From Mogibacterium sp. (lineage in GTDB: Bacteria; Bacillota; Clostridia; Peptostreptococcales; Anaerovoracaceae): DNA of 64,000 nt. Every line of letters begins with the position of its first letter. Position 1 is the stretch's first letter. This document shows positions 17,610-25,833 of this stretch, piece by piece. The notes beneath the pieces are model-generated. The model worked only from the letters and a program-made list of their open reading frames with translations, had not been told where the DNA came from and made no database searches. The stretch covers positions 1 through 64,000 of the forward strand of contig JAFRGC010000010.1 in the NCBI GenBank assembly GCA_017434025.1, in the 5' to 3' direction. The position numbers and the translations under genes are program-made.

Positions 17610-18341
17610 ATGCTGACAGTATACATAGCTGATGATGAAGTATGGATCACTCTGGGCCTGACCAAGCTGCTGGAAAAGTCCGGATACGACATTTGGGTCG
17701 TTGGAACTGCCAATAACGGGATCACAGCAAGGGAAGAGATCGCTGAGTTCAAACCGGATATTCTGTTTACGGACATCCGCATGCCGGGAATGACAGGCCT
17801 GGAGCTGCTTCGTGAGATACCTGAGGTATCTTCGGCAACCAAGGTTGTCATGATTTCAGGATATGCTGAGTTTTCCTATGCCCAGGAAGCAATTCAGCAC
17901 CATGCTTATGATTACCTGCTCAAACCGATCAAGGAAGAAGAGCTTGACAGGATCCTGAGAAACATCAGCGCGGAGAGTGGTGGGGAACCGATCAAAGAAG
18001 ACCAGGAAATTCATGCGCCGGAGAGAATGATCGACTGCGTGATCAGCGATATCCGCAATCACTACACAGAGGATATCCAGCTGACCACTCTTGCGTCAAA
18101 ATATTCGGTCAGTATAGCAAGACTCAGTACTGATATTAAGAAGAAGCTCGGTATGAATTTTTCGGATTATGTGACTCAGCTGCGGATCCAGAGAGCCAAA
18201 GAACTGCTGTCCGATGAATCGATGTCTGTGAGTGAGATCGCAGAAATAGTGGGATACAATGACTATTTCTATTTCATCAAGGTGTTTAAGAAAGTGCAGG
18301 GTATCTCACCGAGCAAATACAGAAAAACACTTCAGGAGTGA
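17610..18341 (+). CDS. YesN-type response regulator with AraC HTH
   Basis: A 243-residue protein. Residues ~1-120 are a receiver domain (YIADDE acidic pocket, DILFTDIRMPG with the phospho-accepting aspartate, and KPI lysine). Residues ~145-243 are an AraC-type double HTH ending in VGYNDYFYFIKVFKKVQGISPSKYRK. The ATG follows AAAGGGGGA by about six bases; an upstream in-frame start would overlap the kinase gene. Paired with the upstream kinase, it probably activates the arabinose transporter and isomerase genes and perhaps divergent araBD. That target set is inferred from gene order. Confidence 0.9.
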   Translation: MLTVYIADDEVWITLGLTKLLEKSGYDIWVVGTANNGITAREEIAEFKPDILFTDIRMPGMTGLELLREIPEVSSATKVVMISGYAEFSYAQEAIQHHAYDYLLKPIKEEELDRILRNISAESGGEPIKEDQEIHAPERMIDCVISDIRNHYTEDIQLTTLASKYSVSIARLSTDIKKKLGMNFSDYVTQLRIQRAKELLSDESMSVSEIAEIVGYNDYFYFIKVFKKVQGISPSKYRKTLQE

Positions 18342-18394
18342 TCGGGGCGCCGGTGCTGTGCCTGGCATTCAGTGAATAAGTGAATGACAGTAAT

Positions 18395-18426
18395 AAACTG
18401 CAGGAGGGATTTCTTCTGCAGTTTTT
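18395..18426 (+). terminator. Intrinsic terminator after the two-component genes
   Basis: AAACTGCAG (18395-18403) and CTGCAGTTT (18416-18424) form a 9-bp stem followed by TT. It separates the regulator genes from the transporter operon, so the latter needs its own promoter. A weak candidate is TTTTCA (18485-18490), 17 bases, TATAAA (18508-18513), next to direct repeats GTGAAGGA at 18448 and 18496. Confidence 0.65.
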
Positions 18427-18614
18427 GATTGCAGTTTTCTTCTAAGTGTGAAGGATTTACCAAAAAACAAAAATGAGTCAATACTTTTCATCATTGTGAA
18501 GGACTATTATAAACACGGTCACAGAAGACAGAGTCTTTTGGATTAATCACTATATCATAATCATATCCATGGGTGCGGCAGGGGTGCTGCACAATGAGAA
18601 AACTGGAGGAAAAA

Positions 18615-19784
18615 ATGAAGAATAGCAAAATCAAAATGATGCTGGCTGTTGTACTGTCACTCGTGATGGTATTCTCACTGGCAGCATGCGGCGGCGGCAG
18701 CAGCAGTGAACCTGCTGATGCATCCGAAGCTCCTGCTGATGGCAACATCAAGATCGGCGTATCCATCTGGAGCTCCACAGACGTTCTTGGATCACAGTGC
18801 AAGCTGATGATCGACGAGGCTGCTAAGGCACTCGGCGTTGAAGTTCAGTATGTAGACCAGGGTCACGTATCTGAGAAGGTTACAGCATCTGTTGAGCAGC
18901 TCTGCGCTGCAGGATGCCAGGGAATCATCATCTGCAACAGCTCTGATACAGAGATGGCTTCCGCAATCAAGACATGTAATGACAACGGAGTATATCTTGC
19001 ACAGTTCTTCCGTATTATCAGCGAAGCAAACAGCGCAGATATCTTCAAGGCAGCTACCGATTCTCCGTATTACATCGGAGCAGTACACGAGAACGAGCCT
19101 GAGAACGGCGAGAAGCTGGTTCAGATCCTTCTCGACAAGGGCGACAGAAACATCGGTCTCATCGGCTGGGAGCAGGGCGACGCTACATGGCTCGGCAGAT
19201 GGGAAGGATACAAGGCTGGCGTAGAACAGTGGAATGCAGAGCATCCTGAGGATCAGGCTGTTCTCTCTGAGCCACAGTACGCAGGAACTTCTTCAGAGGG
19301 CGGCGCTAAGGCTGCTGAGGCTCTGATGAGTGCTAACCCAGAGCTTGATGCTCTTATCCCTGCAGGCGGCGGCGGAGACCCACTCCAGGGCGCAATCGCA
19401 GCAGTTGAGCGTGCTGGCAAGACAGCAGACATCGATATCGTTTCCACAGACTTCCTCCCAGATCTCGGAGAGAGACTTGCTAACGGCAGCATGGCTGGTG
19501 AGTCCGGCGGACATTACTGCGACCCACTGTTCGCATTCATGGCTGTATATAACGCAATCAAGGGCAACTACACAGGCATCGAGGGTACTTTCGAAGACAT
19601 TCCGTTCCCATATCTGTATGTATCATCACCTGAGGACTATGCAGACTATGAGAAGTACTTCGTAGATCAGCTCCCGTACACTGATGAAGAGCTCGTAGAG
19701 ATGGCAGGTCTCGATATGGCCGGCCTCAAAGACAAGGCAGCATCACTCTCAATCGAAGACGCAGCTGCAAGATCCGGCAATTAG
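18615..19784 (+). CDS. Sugar ABC transporter substrate-binding lipoprotein
   Basis: A 389-residue periplasmic-binding-protein-1-like lipoprotein (Peripla_BP_4 family). A signal peptide ends in the lipobox LAAC, followed by a Gly/Ser/Ala linker and a mature part with IKIGVSIWSSTDVLG and CAAGCQGIIICNSSD. AGGAGG-like GGAGG at 18605-18609 fixes the start. Given araA at the end of the operon and araBD nearby, the ligand is most likely L-arabinose or an arabinose-containing sugar. Codons are unusually regular, as expected of a highly expressed gene. A stable 14-bp hairpin follows the gene. Confidence 0.9.
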   Translation: MKNSKIKMMLAVVLSLVMVFSLAACGGGSSSEPADASEAPADGNIKIGVSIWSSTDVLGSQCKLMIDEAAKALGVEVQYVDQGHVSEKVTASVEQLCAAGCQGIIICNSSDTEMASAIKTCNDNGVYLAQFFRIISEANSADIFKAATDSPYYIGAVHENEPENGEKLVQILLDKGDRNIGLIGWEQGDATWLGRWEGYKAGVEQWNAEHPEDQAVLSEPQYAGTSSEGGAKAAEALMSANPELDALIPAGGGGDPLQGAIAAVERAGKTADIDIVSTDFLPDLGERLANGSMAGESGGHYCDPLFAFMAVYNAIKGNYTGIEGTFEDIPFPYLYVSSPEDYADYEKYFVDQLPYTDEELVEMAGLDMAGLKDKAASLSIEDAAARSGN

Positions 19785-19855
19785 GATTTAAGTTCCTGGG
19801 GACTATCCTGCGGTGTGCTTAGCCGGGGACATTCCCTTCGGTTATATGGAAAACA

Positions 19856-19889
19856 GCGGCCGGTGTCGCATCTTGGCGATACCGGCTGC
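19856..19889 (+). other. Stable intercistronic hairpin between binding protein and permease
   Basis: A 14-bp stem with two G-U pairs (19856-19869 with 19876-19889) and a 6-base loop. It lacks a proper U tract. Hairpins here commonly protect the abundant binding-protein mRNA or cause partial termination; that role is inferred. Confidence 0.6.
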
Positions 19890-19915
19890 CTTATCGAATG
19901 AAAGAGGTGGATTAG

Positions 19916-20884
19916 ATGGTTTCTGCTGACGAAACTAAGAAAAAGAAGGGCATGTCCGGAACAGTTAGAGGATATCTGATCCTCTTCGGACTGGTTATCC
20001 TTTCATGGGCCATTTTCAAGGTCCTCACACCAGGCAATTTCGGTTCGCCTGCCAACCTTATCAGCTACTTCGAGGCATCTCTCCTCGCTGCAGTAGGAGC
20101 TGTAGGTTTCTATTTCGTAATGGTAATGGGCATGTTCGACTTTTCTATCGGAGCTAACATCATGCTTTCCGCAATCGTCGGATGTGTATTCGCAACACGT
20201 TTTGGCCTGGGATATGTCGGACTGATTGTAGGCAGTATTCTTACAGGCGCTATCGTAGGACTTCTCAACGGATTCTTCTATGTAAAACTCAGGATCCCTT
20301 CGATGATCGTTACTACAGGTCTCGCGCTTATCTATGAATCTGTCGCAAACTATATCGCAGGCGGTGTGGAGCAGACGCTTCCGTCTGAGATGAGAGCACT
20401 GGGACAGATGCCGGGCAACCTGATACTGGCAGCTCTTGCTTTCATCCTCGCGTATGTTCTTCTGAACTATACCAAAGTCGGAACATACACCTATGCGATC
20501 GGAAGCAACGAATTTGTCGCCAAGAATATGGGCATCAATGTCAATTTCTACAAGGTGCTCGCATTTATTATCAGCGGCGCATTCTTCGGGATCATGGCTG
20601 TACTTACAATCAGCTATGGATCATCAATGGTAGCTGTTACCGGCATGGCATCAATGAGCCGTAACTTCGTTCCGACAATGGGATGTTTCTTCGGACTCGC
20701 ATTCAAGAAATATGGAATGCCTCTCCCTGCGATCATCATCGGTGAGTTTGTTATCAACATCATCTTCTTCGGATTCATCGCGCTGGGAGCTCCGACAGCT
20801 ATTCAGGACGTTATCACAGGACTTGCACTCCTTATCGTAGTAACTATGACTACTAAGATTACCAAGGGCGAGATCGTTAAGTAA
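19916..20884 (+). CDS. Sugar ABC transporter permease 1 (RbsC family)
   Basis: A 322-residue polytopic membrane protein with 8-10 hydrophobic segments and the BPD_transp_2 hallmarks FSIGANIMLSAIVG and NGFFYVKLRIPSMIVTTG, which is the EAA-like cytoplasmic loop of ribose/xylose-type permeases. A second, distinct RbsC-type permease follows the ATPase gene, so the pore is probably a heterodimer, as in the YtfT-YjfF galactofuranose transporter. Gene order is binding protein, permease, ATPase, permease, araA. Confidence 0.9.
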   Translation: MVSADETKKKKGMSGTVRGYLILFGLVILSWAIFKVLTPGNFGSPANLISYFEASLLAAVGAVGFYFVMVMGMFDFSIGANIMLSAIVGCVFATRFGLGYVGLIVGSILTGAIVGLLNGFFYVKLRIPSMIVTTGLALIYESVANYIAGGVEQTLPSEMRALGQMPGNLILAALAFILAYVLLNYTKVGTYTYAIGSNEFVAKNMGINVNFYKVLAFIISGAFFGIMAVLTISYGSSMVAVTGMASMSRNFVPTMGCFFGLAFKKYGMPLPAIIIGEFVINIIFFGFIALGAPTAIQDVITGLALLIVVTMTTKITKGEIVK

Positions 20885-20900
20885 GGGAAGGAGAAGTACA

Positions 20901-22400
20901 ATGAGCGAAATCAGATTACAGGTTCAGAATGTGTGCAAATCCTTCGGAATTACGAAGGCCCTGCAGAATGTATCATTCAACATCAACAAGGGCGAGGTCC
21001 ATGCCCTTATAGGAGAGAATGGTTCAGGCAAGTCAACACTTACCAACTCTCTTACAGGTATCTACCAGAAGGACAGCGGTTCTTTCATCCTCGACGGAGA
21101 AGAGATCCATCCTAAGAATCAGGTAGAAGCCAATAACGCAGGCGTATCGATCATTGTTCAGGAACTCGGTACCCTCGATGGACTGACTGTCGCAGAGAAT
21201 ATCTTTCTCGGACACGAAGACCGTTTTGTCAAAATGGGAATCAAGAACACCAATGCGATGAACCGCGAGGCAAATGCACTGCTCAAGCAGTACGGATTTG
21301 ACCGCATCAAAGCAGCAGACATGGTGGAAACATATAATTTCGAAGACAGGAAACTGGTAGAGATCGTTAAAGCGACCTACTTCAATCCTAAGATCGTAGT
21401 CATCGACGAGACGACAACGGCTCTCTCGCAGGAAGGCCGTGAAGAGCTCTACAAGCAGATGAATCAGATCAGAGATAAGGGCAATACTGTCATCTTCATC
21501 TCTCATGACCTGCCGGAAGTACTGCGCATGTCGGATACCATTACCGTTCTGAGAGACGGTGTGTACATCGACACAGTTAAGAGCGCAGATATCGACGAAG
21601 AAGGCCTCAAGAAGCTGATGGTCGGAAGAGAAGTCACAGGTCATTACTACCGTGATGACTATGGTGAGAAGATCTCTGACGAAGTAGTTATGTCTGTAAA
21701 GAACGTCTCCGTCCCGGGACAGATCCACGACATCAACTTTGAGCTTCACAAGGGCGAGATCCTCGGCTTCGGAGGACTGTCAGAGTCCGGTATGCATGAG
21801 ATCGGCAAAGCCTGCTTTGGAGCTTCGTTCGACAGAGAAGGAACCGTCACTCTTGCGGACGGAACCGAGATCAAGGACATCCCGACAGCTATCAAGCACA
21901 GCATTGCATACACCTCCAAGGACAGAGACAACGAGTCCATCGTAATCAATCAGAGCATCAGAGAAAACATCTGCCTGCCATCACTCGACGAGCTCGCTAA
22001 TGGTATGCATATGCTCAGCGACAAGAAGATGAAAGAGTTTGCTAACAAGCACGCAGCGGATATGTCCACCAAGATGCAGAGCGTTGAACAGTTCGTATCT
22101 GACCTCTCCGGCGGTAACAAGCAGAAGGTCGTACTGGCGCGCTGGATCGGTAAGGACTCAGACATTCTTGTCCTTGACAGCCCAACACGTGGTATTGATA
22201 TCAAGGTCAAGCAGGATATCTATCAGCTGATGGACAGAATGAGAAAAGAAGGAAAATCGATTATCATGATTTCAGAAGAGCTGATGGAGCTTATAGGTAT
22301 GTGTGACCGTATCATAATCATGAAGGACGGTGCGATCAGCAACGAACTCATGCGTGATCCGGATATGGATGAGAACTATCTCATCGCAAGCATGGTATAA
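20901..22400 (+). CDS. Sugar ABC transporter ATP-binding protein (double ABC, RbsA/AraG type)
   Basis: A 499-residue protein with two ABC cassettes. The first has Walker A GENGSGKST, Walker B VVIDETTTALS and a changed signature region (ETYNFEDRKLVEI in place of LSVGxxQ). The second has a degenerate Walker A (FGGLSESGM) but a full signature LSGGNKQKV and DSPTRGID. One competent site and one degenerate site are normal for this family. Sixteen bases after permease 1 and twelve before permease 2, with good ribosome sites. It powers pentose uptake. Confidence 0.92.
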   Translation: MSEIRLQVQNVCKSFGITKALQNVSFNINKGEVHALIGENGSGKSTLTNSLTGIYQKDSGSFILDGEEIHPKNQVEANNAGVSIIVQELGTLDGLTVAENIFLGHEDRFVKMGIKNTNAMNREANALLKQYGFDRIKAADMVETYNFEDRKLVEIVKATYFNPKIVVIDETTTALSQEGREELYKQMNQIRDKGNTVIFISHDLPEVLRMSDTITVLRDGVYIDTVKSADIDEEGLKKLMVGREVTGHYYRDDYGEKISDEVVMSVKNVSVPGQIHDINFELHKGEILGFGGLSESGMHEIGKACFGASFDREGTVTLADGTEIKDIPTAIKHSIAYTSKDRDNESIVINQSIRENICLPSLDELANGMHMLSDKKMKEFANKHAADMSTKMQSVEQFVSDLSGGNKQKVVLARWIGKDSDILVLDSPTRGIDIKVKQDIYQLMDRMRKEGKSIIMISEELMELIGMCDRIIIMKDGAISNELMRDPDMDENYLIASMV

Positions 22401-22412
22401 GGAGGAACGATC

Positions 22413-23384
22413 ATGGCAGGAAAGAATAATATAGCAGCAGACTCCAAGGAGCTTGCTCTTAAGAAACAATCCAGAATGAGCCATATCCGTGCGGCACTGC
22501 CTATAGTAGGACTCATCGTAGTATTCCTTGTGTTCAATATACTTACACATGGAGGACTCTGGGCAAGCCGTAACCTTGTACTCAATCAGGTGTACGTAAC
22601 AATGATCGCTGCAACTGGCGTGTTCTTCATCATGACAATGGGCGGTCTTGATTTCTCACAGGGATCAATTCTGGGAATCTCTTCGATCGTAGTATGCCTC
22701 CTGAGCGGCGTCAATATGTTCCTTGCCGTTATCGGCGGAGTAGTTGCAGGAGCTGCGATCGGCGCAATCAACGGATATTTCTACGTAAACAGGAAGATCA
22801 AGTCCTTCATCGTTACAATATGTACGATGTTCCTCTTCCGTGGATTCATCAAATACATGGCCTCCAACTCGCCTGTAGCTGCAAGCATGAGAGTGTATGA
22901 TTTCGATACTACACCTGTCAAACTCGGACTGACTCTTGTAGTACTCATCATCGGATTCGTAGTGTTCCGTTACACCAAGTTCGGAGTATATCTCAAGGCG
23001 ATCGGTGCCGGTGAGAAAGCTGCGAAATTCGCAGGCATCCGCACAGACAGGATGAAATTCCTCATCTACGTACTGGCTGGAGCAATTACAGGTCTCGCAG
23101 CATTCGTAAACATCGCTAAGAATGGTTCCGCTACTGCTAACGTAGGCAACCAGCTTGAAACACAGATCCTCATCGCGCTCGTACTCGGTGGAATGCCTAT
23201 TTCCGGCGGTGCTAAAGTAAGATTTGAAAACGTGATCGTCGGTGCGCTGCTGTACACTGTGTTGAATAACGGTCTCACAATGATGGGTCTCACAACGCAG
23301 GCTATGCAGCTGGTACAGGGCGTTGTATTCCTGATCTTCGTAGCGATCTTTGCTGACAGAGAGAGCCTGAGCGTTATAAAATAA
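22413..23384 (+). CDS. Sugar ABC transporter permease 2 (RbsC family)
   Basis: A 323-residue RbsC-type permease with the family's substrate-pathway segments MTMGGLDFSQGSILG and INGYFYVNRKIKSFIVTI. It differs clearly from permease 1 and is its probable heterodimer partner. GGAGGA lies 9 bases before the ATG. The gene is directly followed, after 77 bases, by araA. Confidence 0.9.
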   Translation: MAGKNNIAADSKELALKKQSRMSHIRAALPIVGLIVVFLVFNILTHGGLWASRNLVLNQVYVTMIAATGVFFIMTMGGLDFSQGSILGISSIVVCLLSGVNMFLAVIGGVVAGAAIGAINGYFYVNRKIKSFIVTICTMFLFRGFIKYMASNSPVAASMRVYDFDTTPVKLGLTLVVLIIGFVVFRYTKFGVYLKAIGAGEKAAKFAGIRTDRMKFLIYVLAGAITGLAAFVNIAKNGSATANVGNQLETQILIALVLGGMPISGGAKVRFENVIVGALLYTVLNNGLTMMGLTTQAMQLVQGVVFLIFVAIFADRESLSVIK

Positions 23385-23461
23385 CTATATCGGAAAATGG
23401 GTGACAGACCTGGCGCTGTGGACAGCAGGCCTGATCTGCAAGAATAAACAGGAGAACAACA

Positions 23462-24901
23462 ATGAGCAAACTATATTTTATCCCGGGTTCACAGGATCTC
23501 TATGGTGAAGAGTGTCTCAGACAGGTAGCAGCAGACTGCGCGGAAATGGTGGATTTCCTTAATGAGAAGCTCAACGGCGTTGTTGAAGTAGTGCTGATGC
23601 CAACAGTAGAAACTTCCCGCATATGTGTTGAGGACATGAGAGCGGCTATGAATGATGACGCTTGCGTAGGCGTTATCACATGGATGCACACATTCTCGCC
23701 GGCAAAGATGTGGATCAAGGGTCTGCAGATCCTGCAGAAACCTCTTCTGCATCTGCACACCCAGGCAAATGAAAAGCTTCCGTATGACCTGATCGACATG
23801 GATTTCATGAACCTCAATCAGGCAGCACACGGAGACCGTGAGTACGGATTCATCCTCGCTAAGATGAACATTCCTCACGAAGTCGTTGCAGGATACTACA
23901 AACATGATCATGTAGTAGAAAGCATCCGCCAGTTCGCAGAGGTAGCAAAGGCGATCGCATTCTCGAAGGATTTGACCGTAGCTACTTTCGGAAATAACAT
24001 GCGCGATGTAGCGGTAACAGACGGAAACCGCCTTGAGGCGCAGATCAAGTACGGCTGGGAGATCAAGTACTGGGGCATCGGCGAGATCGTTAAACTCGCT
24101 AAGGAAGCTACTGAAGAGGAAGTCGACGCCAAGATGGCTGAATACCTCGACAAGTACATCATGGATACTGACAATGTAGAGTCAGTACGTCAGCAGGCAG
24201 CTTATGAGATCGGCTTTGAGAAGTTCATGGCTAAGAACAACTGCGAGGCATTCACTGACACATTCCAGGATCTGTTCGGAATGGAGCAGCTTCCGGGCAT
24301 TGCTGCACAGAACCTGATGGCTAAGGGTATCGGATTTGGACCGGAAGGCGACTATAAGATCAGCGCGTTCTCAGCAGTTCTTATGAAGATGGCTGAGTGC
24401 AGAGAAGGAGCTACCGGATTCATCGAGGATTACACATATGATCTGACACCGGGCAAGGAGCTCGAGCTTGCGTCACATATGCTTGAGGTACCTGCTTCCT
24501 TCGCAAGAACACAGCCGAAGATCCAGGTACACCACCTTGGAATCGGCGGCAAAGCTGATCCGGCAAGACTCGTATTCGACTCTGTTACGGGTGACGGCAT
24601 TCAGGTCACACTTATAGACCTCGGCGATCACTTCCGCATCGTATGTGCAGATATCGAACTTGTAGAAGTACCGCATCCAATGCCGAATCTCCCTGTAGCA
24701 CAGATCATGTACAGACATAAGCCGAACTTCGAGATCGGCACAGCTGCATGGTGCTATGCGGGCGGAGCACATCATTCCGTCGTATCCACCGCACTTACAA
24801 GAGATGACATTGCTATGTTCGCACGTCTCACAGGCACAGAGCTCATCACGATCGGCGATGACACAACCAAAGCAGATCTTCAGAAGTTCTTCATGAAATA
24901 A
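23462..24901 (+). CDS. araA: L-arabinose isomerase
   Basis: A 479-residue enzyme of usual AraA length. Recognisable stretches are FIPGSQDLYGEECLRQVA, GVITWMHTFSPAKMWI, HTQANEKLPYDLIDMDFMNLNQAAHGDREYG, the catalytic Glu region (GFGPEGDYKISAF) and the metal-binding HHLGIGGKADP and GGAHHS histidines. It converts L-arabinose to L-ribulose with Mn2+ in the cytosol, feeding the ribulokinase and AraD encoded 8-10 kb away. It ends the transporter operon, before a terminator. Confidence 0.96.
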   Translation: MSKLYFIPGSQDLYGEECLRQVAADCAEMVDFLNEKLNGVVEVVLMPTVETSRICVEDMRAAMNDDACVGVITWMHTFSPAKMWIKGLQILQKPLLHLHTQANEKLPYDLIDMDFMNLNQAAHGDREYGFILAKMNIPHEVVAGYYKHDHVVESIRQFAEVAKAIAFSKDLTVATFGNNMRDVAVTDGNRLEAQIKYGWEIKYWGIGEIVKLAKEATEEEVDAKMAEYLDKYIMDTDNVESVRQQAAYEIGFEKFMAKNNCEAFTDTFQDLFGMEQLPGIAAQNLMAKGIGFGPEGDYKISAFSAVLMKMAECREGATGFIEDYTYDLTPGKELELASHMLEVPASFARTQPKIQVHHLGIGGKADPARLVFDSVTGDGIQVTLIDLGDHFRIVCADIELVEVPHPMPNLPVAQIMYRHKPNFEIGTAAWCYAGGAHHSVVSTALTRDDIAMFARLTGTELITIGDDTTKADLQKFFMK

Positions 24902-24956
24902 TTCTGCAAAAAATAATGTTTCTTCATACAACTCCTTGGTAATCAATAAATGGAGG

Positions 24957-25005
24957 ACGGTTCTCAGCTGCGGTAGTAATCACAGCAGAGAACCGTTCTC
25001 ATTTT
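24957..25005. terminator. Terminator hairpin after araA
   Basis: ACGGTTCTC (24957-24965) pairs with GAGAACCGT (24987-24995 region) and an inner GCTG/CAGC extends the stem; ATTTT follows at 25001. The left arm GACGGTTCTC is shared with the dispersed repeats at 31.6 and 37.8 kb. It lies between araA and the convergent TetR gene. Confidence 0.55.
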
Positions 25006-25009
25006 GTAC

Positions 25010-25609
25010 TTATTTCTTGATAGACCCAACTGGCTCGACCATTTCTTCCGGAAAGACTGAAGCAGGTTTGCCGGAAACGACTTCAGTTATCCAGGTCGCG
25101 TATACGTAATACGATGTTCTCAGAGCCGCGGCAAAATCTGCAGGAGTTAACTGCATCCCGTCCAGGATCCATTCTTCCAGCAGTGTAAGTACCCGGTAGA
25201 TGTCTGTGGATATATAGAAGTCCCTCATCCTGTCAGCATCGCCATACGAGGGGAAACTTTTCTGAAAGTACGGCATCAGTATTGAGCTTACCTCCTCCCA
25301 GAATCCGTTCTGGCCTTTCACCTCAAATGAATGCATGAAAAACTTCTTATCTGAATAGACCTGTTCGCAGATCTTCTGAGTAATATCCCATGGATCTTCG
25401 CATTCATCAATGTTGATCTTCGAAAAGAAACATTCTACGAAAACATCCTTCAGAAGAGCGTGCTTGTCAGAATAATACCGATAGAAGGTACGCCGGCTTA
25501 CTTCTGATTTCTCACAGATATCGTCGATGGTAATGGAAGAGAATCTCTGAGCACGCACCAGTTTGAGCATTGCTCTTCTCAATAAAGTTCGTGTAGTTTT
25601 TGCGGACAT
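25010..25609 (-). CDS. TetR/AcrR-family regulator A
   Basis: A 199-residue TetR-type regulator. The N-terminal HTH reads ITIDDICEKSEVSRRTFYRYYSDKHALL; the rest is helical. The ATG at 25609 is preceded by AGGAG 8 bases away; the longer in-frame start lacks one. It is a clear paralogue of the regulator at 28180-28770, sharing VSRRTFYRY, ECFFSKI and VKGQNGFWEE segments at matching positions. It is divergent from molybdoenzyme A, with an inverted repeat TGGCACA/TGTGCCA between them, which suggests it controls itself and that enzyme. Confidence 0.88.
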   Translation of the reverse strand: MSAKTTRTLLRRAMLKLVRAQRFSSITIDDICEKSEVSRRTFYRYYSDKHALLKDVFVECFFSKINIDECEDPWDITQKICEQVYSDKKFFMHSFEVKGQNGFWEEVSSILMPYFQKSFPSYGDADRMRDFYISTDIYRVLTLLEEWILDGMQLTPADFAAALRTSYYVYATWITEVVSGKPASVFPEEMVEPVGSIKK

Positions 25610-25668
25610 TTTGTCTACTCCTGCGCATGAGACCTTCATATGAAAACGGATTGCTTTCACAACAGAAC

Positions 25669-25694
25669 TGGCACAAATAACTGCCAATGTGCCA
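25669..25694. promoter_or_regulatory. Candidate TetR operator, TGGCACA inverted repeat
   Basis: TGGCACA (25669-25675) and TGTGCCA (25688-25694) are a perfect 7-bp inverted repeat with a 12-base centre, 60-85 bases upstream of regulator A. A variant TGGCGCAA lies at 25727-25734. The same TGGCACA half-site recurs before regulator B/molybdoenzyme B and before the molybdenum cofactor genes. Confidence 0.55.
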
Positions 25695-25833
25695 TTCTGC
25701 TATTAATTTTATTCAGAATAGCAAACTGGCGCAATACCCGGAGCTGGTGCTATTTGAGGTATTTTGTCCGATGATAGAATCAGTCCGGTAAGTATATTCA
25801 TACAATGAAGAGAATTGATAGAGGGAGGAAGAA

